A stretch of 55,693 nt of DNA, taken from positions 1 through 55,693 of the forward strand of contig VGGR01000009.1 of the NCBI GenBank assembly GCA_016868585.1, given 5' to 3'. This stretch comes from Bacteroidota bacterium. GTDB lineage: Bacteria > Bacteroidota > Bacteroidia > Chitinophagales > Chitinophagaceae. Positions 52,222-55,693 of the stretch are shown here, in pieces (the first letter of the stretch is position 1; each line of letters begins with the position of its first letter). Both the position numbers and the translations under genes were made by a program. Below the pieces are notes generated by a model. The model had not been told where the DNA came from. It ran no database searches and saw only the letters and a list, made by a program, of their open reading frames with translations.

Positions 52222-53598
52222 ATGATACTTCTTGCAATCGATTGGTCCGCTGTTGGACTTCAGGCTTCACAGCTTCTACTTTCTCTTTCCATTTTAGTTA
52301 TTCTGCATGAGTTTGGACATTTTATTCCGGCCCGTTGGTTTGGATGTAGGGTAGAAAAGTTTTATTTATTTTTTGATCCCTGGTTTTCTTTATTCAAGAA
52401 GAAAAAAGGAGAAACGGAGTATGGGATAGGCTGGCTTCCATTGGGGGGCTATGTAAAAATCGCCGGAATGATCGATGAAAGCATGGATAAAGAGGCACTC
52501 AGAAAGCCTGCGCAGTCATGGGAGTTTAGAAGTAAACCAGCGTGGCAACGACTTATTATTTTGATTGGTGGAGTGGTGATGAATGTACTGGTCGCATTTA
52601 TTATTTACGCTTTTATTCTGATGATCTGGGGGGATAAAAAAATTCCTACCTCTTCTATGAAGTACGGGGTACATGTAGTGGATAGCACCTTGTACAAAAT
52701 GGGTATTCGAAATGGCGATCGTATCATCTCGGTAGATAACCAGCCCGTTAAAGATTTTGAGCAATTGCGTCGTAAGTTGATCCTTGGTGAAAAAGTACAA
52801 CTGCAACGTGGTCAGGAGTTGATCACCATAAACCTTGACAAGGATCTTATAGGTCAGCTGATTGAAAACAGGGACAAGGGTCGTAGAGGATTTTTAGAGG
52901 CACGTAGACCAGCCATTGCCTATTTTGTTCCAGATACTGGTGTTGCATTTAAAGCTGGGCTTCGGGCTGGGGATAAAATGCTTGCTATCGACAACAAGCG
53001 GTTTGATTTCTATGACCAACTTCAGGCACAACTGCCCATGTATAAAGGTGATACAGTAAGTTTAATAGTGGAGAGGAGTGGCCAAGAACTTGCCTTGCAT
53101 TTACCAATAAGTGAAGAAGGCAAAATTGGATTTCTGGCTTATGGGTATAATTATCAGCATATGGACAGTCTGGGCTGGATTAAACTAGAGGTGAACCGAC
53201 TCTCATTCTTAGCAGCCATACCAGGAGGAATCAATAAAGCAAAAACTGAATTGCAAGACTATATTGATCAGTTCAAAAAGATCCTTGATCCTGATACAGG
53301 CGCCTACAAAGGAGTAGGTGGTTTTAAGTCGATGGGTTCTATTTTCCCTGGCTCTGTTTGGGATTGGGAGTCCTTTTGGAGAATTACTGCATTCCTTTCT
53401 ATCGTGCTGGCTTTTATGAACCTCTTGCCTATTCCTGCGTTAGACGGGGGCCATGTACTTTTTGCCCTTTATGAGATGATTAGCGGGCGTAAGCCTAGTG
53501 ATAAATTTTTAGAATATGCACAGTTCGCAGGAATGGCATTGTTACTTTCCCTGATGATCTACGCAAATGCCAACGATTGGTTGGGATGGGGAAAATAA
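52222..53598 (+). CDS. rseP: RIP metalloprotease RseP (site-2 protease)
   Basis: A 458-residue intramembrane zinc protease with HEFGH (29-33) in the first helix, GWLPLGGYVKIAGM, two PDZ-type regions, and LLPIPALDGGHVLF supplying the third zinc ligand. It cleaves anti-sigma factors or signal peptides within the membrane. Downstream of dxr, a common pairing in bacteria. The ssrA promoter appears to lie across its 3' end. Confidence 0.94.
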   Translation: MILLAIDWSAVGLQASQLLLSLSILVILHEFGHFIPARWFGCRVEKFYLFFDPWFSLFKKKKGETEYGIGWLPLGGYVKIAGMIDESMDKEALRKPAQSWEFRSKPAWQRLIILIGGVVMNVLVAFIIYAFILMIWGDKKIPTSSMKYGVHVVDSTLYKMGIRNGDRIISVDNQPVKDFEQLRRKLILGEKVQLQRGQELITINLDKDLIGQLIENRDKGRRGFLEARRPAIAYFVPDTGVAFKAGLRAGDKMLAIDNKRFDFYDQLQAQLPMYKGDTVSLIVERSGQELALHLPISEEGKIGFLAYGYNYQHMDSLGWIKLEVNRLSFLAAIPGGINKAKTELQDYIDQFKKILDPDTGAYKGVGGFKSMGSIFPGSVWDWESFWRITAFLSIVLAFMNLLPIPALDGGHVLFALYEMISGRKPSDKFLEYAQFAGMALLLSLMIYANANDWLGWGK

Positions 53599-53600
53599 GC

Positions 53601-53608
53601 GAACTTTG
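53601..53608 (+). promoter_or_regulatory. Probable -7 box of ssrA
   Basis: GAACTTTG (7/8 to TAnnTTTG) lies 3 bp after the rseP stop and 11 nt before the tmRNA 5' end, with a TTG 21 bp upstream (53577-53579). Confidence 0.4.
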
Positions 53609-53618
53609 CATGATAATT

Positions 53619-54005
53619 GGGGGCGTTTGGTTTTGACAGCATAGCTCTTTGAAAGTATAAGCATGTACTGCGTTGCGTAATTAGCAGTTTAATCTGAATA
53701 CGAGACTATAAATGGCAATACTCAGTATGCCATGGCTGCCTAATCAGTGATCAGGTAGTCATTTGGGCCGCCGGGCCGGTTTATCTGTTACCAAGCCCCG
53801 CCGCCGACTCAACCAATAATACAGGTTGCAAAAAGCTGGTCTCTTGCAAAAGGGACGGTCGTGCTGCTTTTCCAAGATAATTACGACTACGGGGTGGATT
53901 GGTTTGCCCGGTTCCTGTCTACCCCCGACAATTAATTCCGGAATAAACATGTAGAAGGCTTTCGACGAATATGTTTGGACACCGGTTCGAATCCGGTCGC
54001 CTCCA
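53619..54005 (+). ncRNA. ssrA: Transfer-messenger RNA (tmRNA)
   Basis: A 387-nt tmRNA. The 5' end GGGGGCGTTTGGTTTTGACA and the 3' end GGACACCGGTTCGAATCCGG then TCGCCTCCA form the tRNA-like domain: acceptor GGGGGCG/CGCCTCC, T loop GGTTCGAATCC, discriminator A. The tag reading frame is at 53714-53743, encoding GNTQYAMAA and stop, similar in pattern to Bacteroidota tags. CCA is not encoded (CTCC follows). It rescues stalled ribosomes with SmpB. A terminator follows at 54072. Confidence 0.95.
53714..53743 (+). other. tmRNA proteolysis tag reading frame
   Basis: From the proposed resume codon GGC the frame reads GNTQYAMAA followed by TAA. The terminal AMAA is the degron-like end expected for ClpXP-type proteases. 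The resume codon is inferred from other tags that start with G; AAT one codon earlier would be the alternative. Confidence 0.75.
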
Positions 54006-54026
54006 CTCCCAAGCTCAGAAAGAGCA

Positions 54027-54060
54027 TAATGGTTTAAAATAATACTATTTAAAACCATTA
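54027..54060. repeat. Inverted repeat 3' of ssrA
   Basis: TAATGGTTTAAA and TTTAAAACCATTA (one bulged A) are separated by 9 bp, in the 66 bp between the tmRNA end and its terminator. No T-run follows. Purpose unknown; it could be a processing or stability element of pre-tmRNA. Confidence 0.6.
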
Positions 54061-54071
54061 GGACTACGATT

Positions 54072-54100
54072 AGGTCTCCGGTTTTTCTGGAGACCTTTTT
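54072..54100 (+). terminator. Rho-independent terminator of ssrA
   Basis: The stem AGGTCTCC/GGAGACCT with a ~9-nt loop is followed by TTTTT. It lies 66 bp past the tmRNA 3' end. Confidence 0.8.
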
Positions 54101-54313
54101 AATTCTTATAACATGCATTTGGAGATATTGATCCACTACTCTCGCTCCACCGGTATTAGAAATGGTTTGATTCATGATTTCGTTAGAATCAATAAAATCA
54201 AGGAAGTCTTGTTTTGCCTTGTTTAATTCATCAAAGAGGTAAGATTTAGATTTATCCAAATGTGGTTTGCCTTTGAAATAAGCAGCAAGCGATCCATTTT
54301 TTCATACGCAATT
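54101..54313 (-). pseudogene. Possible decayed small gene, unrecognised
   Basis: On the minus strand one frame reads a plausible, charged protein-like segment from about 54300 to 54100 (NGSLAAYFKGKPHLDKSKS, then YLFDELNKAKQDFLDFIDS, then TGGARVVDQYLQMH). A TGA lies just upstream. An ATG followed by six A bases (complement of ~54299-54307) would join this frame if one A were removed, so a homopolymer frameshift is possible. There is no stop before the tmRNA terminator; the frame runs antisense through ssrA to 53759. I do not recognise the family. From 54314 to 54408 I see only AT-rich DNA. Confidence 0.3.
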
Positions 54314-54408
54314 TTGATTCAGTATAACCAAAAAAAGAGTAGAAAAAAATAGAACCGTTATAGGGGTGTGTGATTGATAAAATAATACACTAACTGGTGA
54401 AGATGCTA

Positions 54409-55569
54409 TTATTTTTTTTCAGATGACGCATCTGTTACACATCTAAATCCAGTATGCTCGAGTCCGGTGTCGGTAGCCGTTTTCATACGCGCTGATACAC
54501 GGTAACTTGCACAGTAAGAATCGTGACATAAAAAAGATCCACCGCGCACTACTTTTTTAGGAATGGTAGGTTCGTCGGGGTCAAAACTTTTATTGCTACC
54601 TGTAGGATTTATCAATTGTTTTTTTGCTGCTTCTGCATAATAATTGGCGTCATACCAATCGGAACACCATTCCCAAACATTACCACTCATATCATACAAG
54701 CCGTATGCATTGGGCGGATACTTCGCAACGGGTGCTATACCTAAGTATCCGTCAGCACCTGTATTGGTATTTGGAAATTTTCCTTGCCAAGTGTTTGCTT
54801 TTGTAGCACCTTTTTCTAAGGGTTCATTACCCCAAGGAAATGTTTGATTTTTTAAACCGCCTCTTGCAGCATATTCCCATTCTGCTTCTGTGGGTAAACG
54901 CTTGCCTGCCCAGCGGGCATAAGCATTTGCATCATCCCAGGAAACCTGTGTAACGGGCTCATTATCCTTTCCTTTAATAGAACTTCCCGGTCCACGCGGA
55001 TGTTTCCAATTAGCCCCTTTTGTCCAGGCCCACCAAGATGCGGGATTGTTCATGTCTACGGGTATGGTAGGCATTACAAATACAAGGGATGAAGCTACAA
55101 GTAATTCAGGTGCCGGCTTTGGTGTACCCGGAGGTAATTGTTTTTTTATTTCATTCCAGTCCGGATTTTTTTCAGCAGTTGTAACATAACCCGTTGCTGC
55201 TACAAATTTTGCAAACTGCGCATTGGTTACTTCGGTGGTATCCATCCAAAAAATAGAAACTGTTACACTATGTTGTGGATACTCATCGGCACGACCAGTT
55301 TTGTCTGAACATCCCATTATAAATTGTCCGCCATTAATAAGTACCATACCGGCTTTATCTGCAACGCCTTTTACATTTGATGTCGTATCAGTTGTGGAGC
55401 CAGAACCAAAACGCTGAGGAATATTACTGGTACAGCGTAATGCCGAATCTTTTTTTGCGGTAATAGAATCTTGGATGGCTTTTGTTGTAGAATCGCCAGA
55501 AGCACATGCCCAAAATAAAGGAAAGCAAAAAAATAAAAAACGATATAAAGGAGTTTGTTTTTTCAACAC
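54409..55569 (-). CDS. Formylglycine-generating-enzyme (SUMF1) family lipoprotein
   Basis: A 386-residue protein with a lipobox LFWAC (Cys22) and an FGE-sulfatase domain from about residue 72: MVLINGGQFIMGC, VTQVSWDDANAYARWAGKRLPTEAEWEYAARGG, YGLYDMSGNVWEWCSDWY, VVRGGSFLCHDSYCASYRVSAR. The Cys pair (348, 353) corresponds to the copper-binding catalytic cysteines of true formylglycine-generating enzymes, which many SUMF1-like proteins lack. It may therefore oxidise a sulfatase-type Cys, but at the envelope. The GTG start shares a base with the stop of the upstream gene (TAGTG), so the two are coupled. Confidence 0.88.
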   Translation of the reverse strand: MLKKQTPLYRFLFFCFPLFWACASGDSTTKAIQDSITAKKDSALRCTSNIPQRFGSGSTTDTTSNVKGVADKAGMVLINGGQFIMGCSDKTGRADEYPQHSVTVSIFWMDTTEVTNAQFAKFVAATGYVTTAEKNPDWNEIKKQLPPGTPKPAPELLVASSLVFVMPTIPVDMNNPASWWAWTKGANWKHPRGPGSSIKGKDNEPVTQVSWDDANAYARWAGKRLPTEAEWEYAARGGLKNQTFPWGNEPLEKGATKANTWQGKFPNTNTGADGYLGIAPVAKYPPNAYGLYDMSGNVWEWCSDWYDANYYAEAAKKQLINPTGSNKSFDPDEPTIPKKVVRGGSFLCHDSYCASYRVSARMKTATDTGLEHTGFRCVTDASSEKK

Positions 55570-55693
55570 TAAAAATTAAATGAATTGATTTCAGATAGTG
55601 GTTTGTTTTCTTCAACTGCTTTTTGTGCTTGTAAAGCTAAAGCATATAATGTATCCACAATGTGCTGATTGTTACTTGCAATATTATTTTTTT
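55569..55693 (-). CDS. 3' end of an unidentified CDS (truncated by window edge)
   Basis: On the minus strand an open frame enters from the window edge and ends at a TAG at 55571-55569 with residues DTLYALALQAQKAVEENKPL then SEINSFNF. Its stop overlaps the GTG of the FGE-like lipoprotein gene, so the two are translationally coupled and probably functionally linked. The C-terminal ~40 residues are too few to identify the family. Confidence 0.6.
   Translation of the reverse strand, partial: KNNIASNNQHIVDTLYALALQAQKAVEENKPLSEINSFNF

Noticed and set aside
53759-54259. Minus-strand 166-codon open frame across the tmRNA
   Set aside because: Two thirds of it is antisense to ssrA and the terminator, whose sequence is constrained by RNA structure. 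Only the part beyond 54100 looks protein-like, and that is reported separately as a possible remnant.
54381-54413. AATAATA/TATTATT hairpin as terminator of the FGE-like gene
   Set aside because: The stem is only seven A-T pairs with a long loop and overlaps the stop codon; too weak to call.

Overview
The window reads as chromosomal DNA of a Bacteroidota bacterium, most likely a Chitinophagaceae-type member of the Chitinophagales (family level is inference). The evidence is TAnnTTTG -7 promoter boxes (several with a TTTG/TTG box about 19-21 bp upstream), an almost complete lack of Shine-Dalgarno sequences, a secreted protein with a type IX secretion sorting domain, a PUR-family (DUF3276) protein, a PafA-type alkaline phosphatase, the futalosine menaquinone genes mqnA and mqnE, and a tmRNA whose tag ends YAMAA. 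The gene set is mostly core housekeeping. I see no prophage, insertion sequence, CRISPR array or obvious mobile island.

Layout. 1-6.6 kb: tRNA-Leu, a secreted serine hydrolase, hscB, a divergent NAD-dependent dehydrogenase, the tsaD-trmN6 pair and an FtsX/MacB-like permease. 6.7-10.5 kb: prfC, purB, mqnA. 10.4-16.7 kb: a compact surface-glycan locus (FkbM methyltransferase, two GT2 and one GT4 glycosyltransferases, a YfhO membrane protein). 16.7-24.5 kb: a queuosine-precursor transporter, a NUDIX-dapF-nucleoside phosphorylase operon, tRNA-Cys, a small membrane protein, a lipoprotein FKBP, L-serine dehydratase, mqnE and a nucleoside permease. 24.5-33.4 kb: trxA, dnaE, an NlpC/P60 lipoprotein, a flippase, an M1 peptidase and an exported MsrA. 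33.4-38.6 kb: an exported protein, a broken DUF1801 gene, tRNA-Ser, the PUR protein and a 1125-residue T9SS cargo protein. 38.7-46.8 kb: pgi, threonine aldolase, yajQ, rpmE2, a GlmU-like protein, tpiA, pafA and two small exported proteins. 46.8-53.6 kb: a PolX-like protein, a 29-residue Lys/Ala micro-protein, rpmA-rplU, a GH3 protein, dxr and rseP. 53.6-55.7 kb: ssrA (tmRNA), a poorly understood stretch, a formylglycine-generating-enzyme lipoprotein and the end of another gene.

The genome is tightly packed. Many convergent neighbours touch or overlap at their 3' ends, and divergent neighbours share promoter regions in which -7 boxes sometimes face each other. Several promoters sit so close to the start codon that leaderless mRNAs are likely. 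The points most worth a second look are a PolX homologue that seems to have lost all three polymerase metal ligands while keeping its PHP nuclease motifs; the 29-residue basic micro-protein with its own promoter and terminator; a perfect hairpin in the rpmE2 leader; the face-to-face promoter pairs; and the internally deleted DUF1801 gene. I did not find a clear multi-gene system of unknown type.
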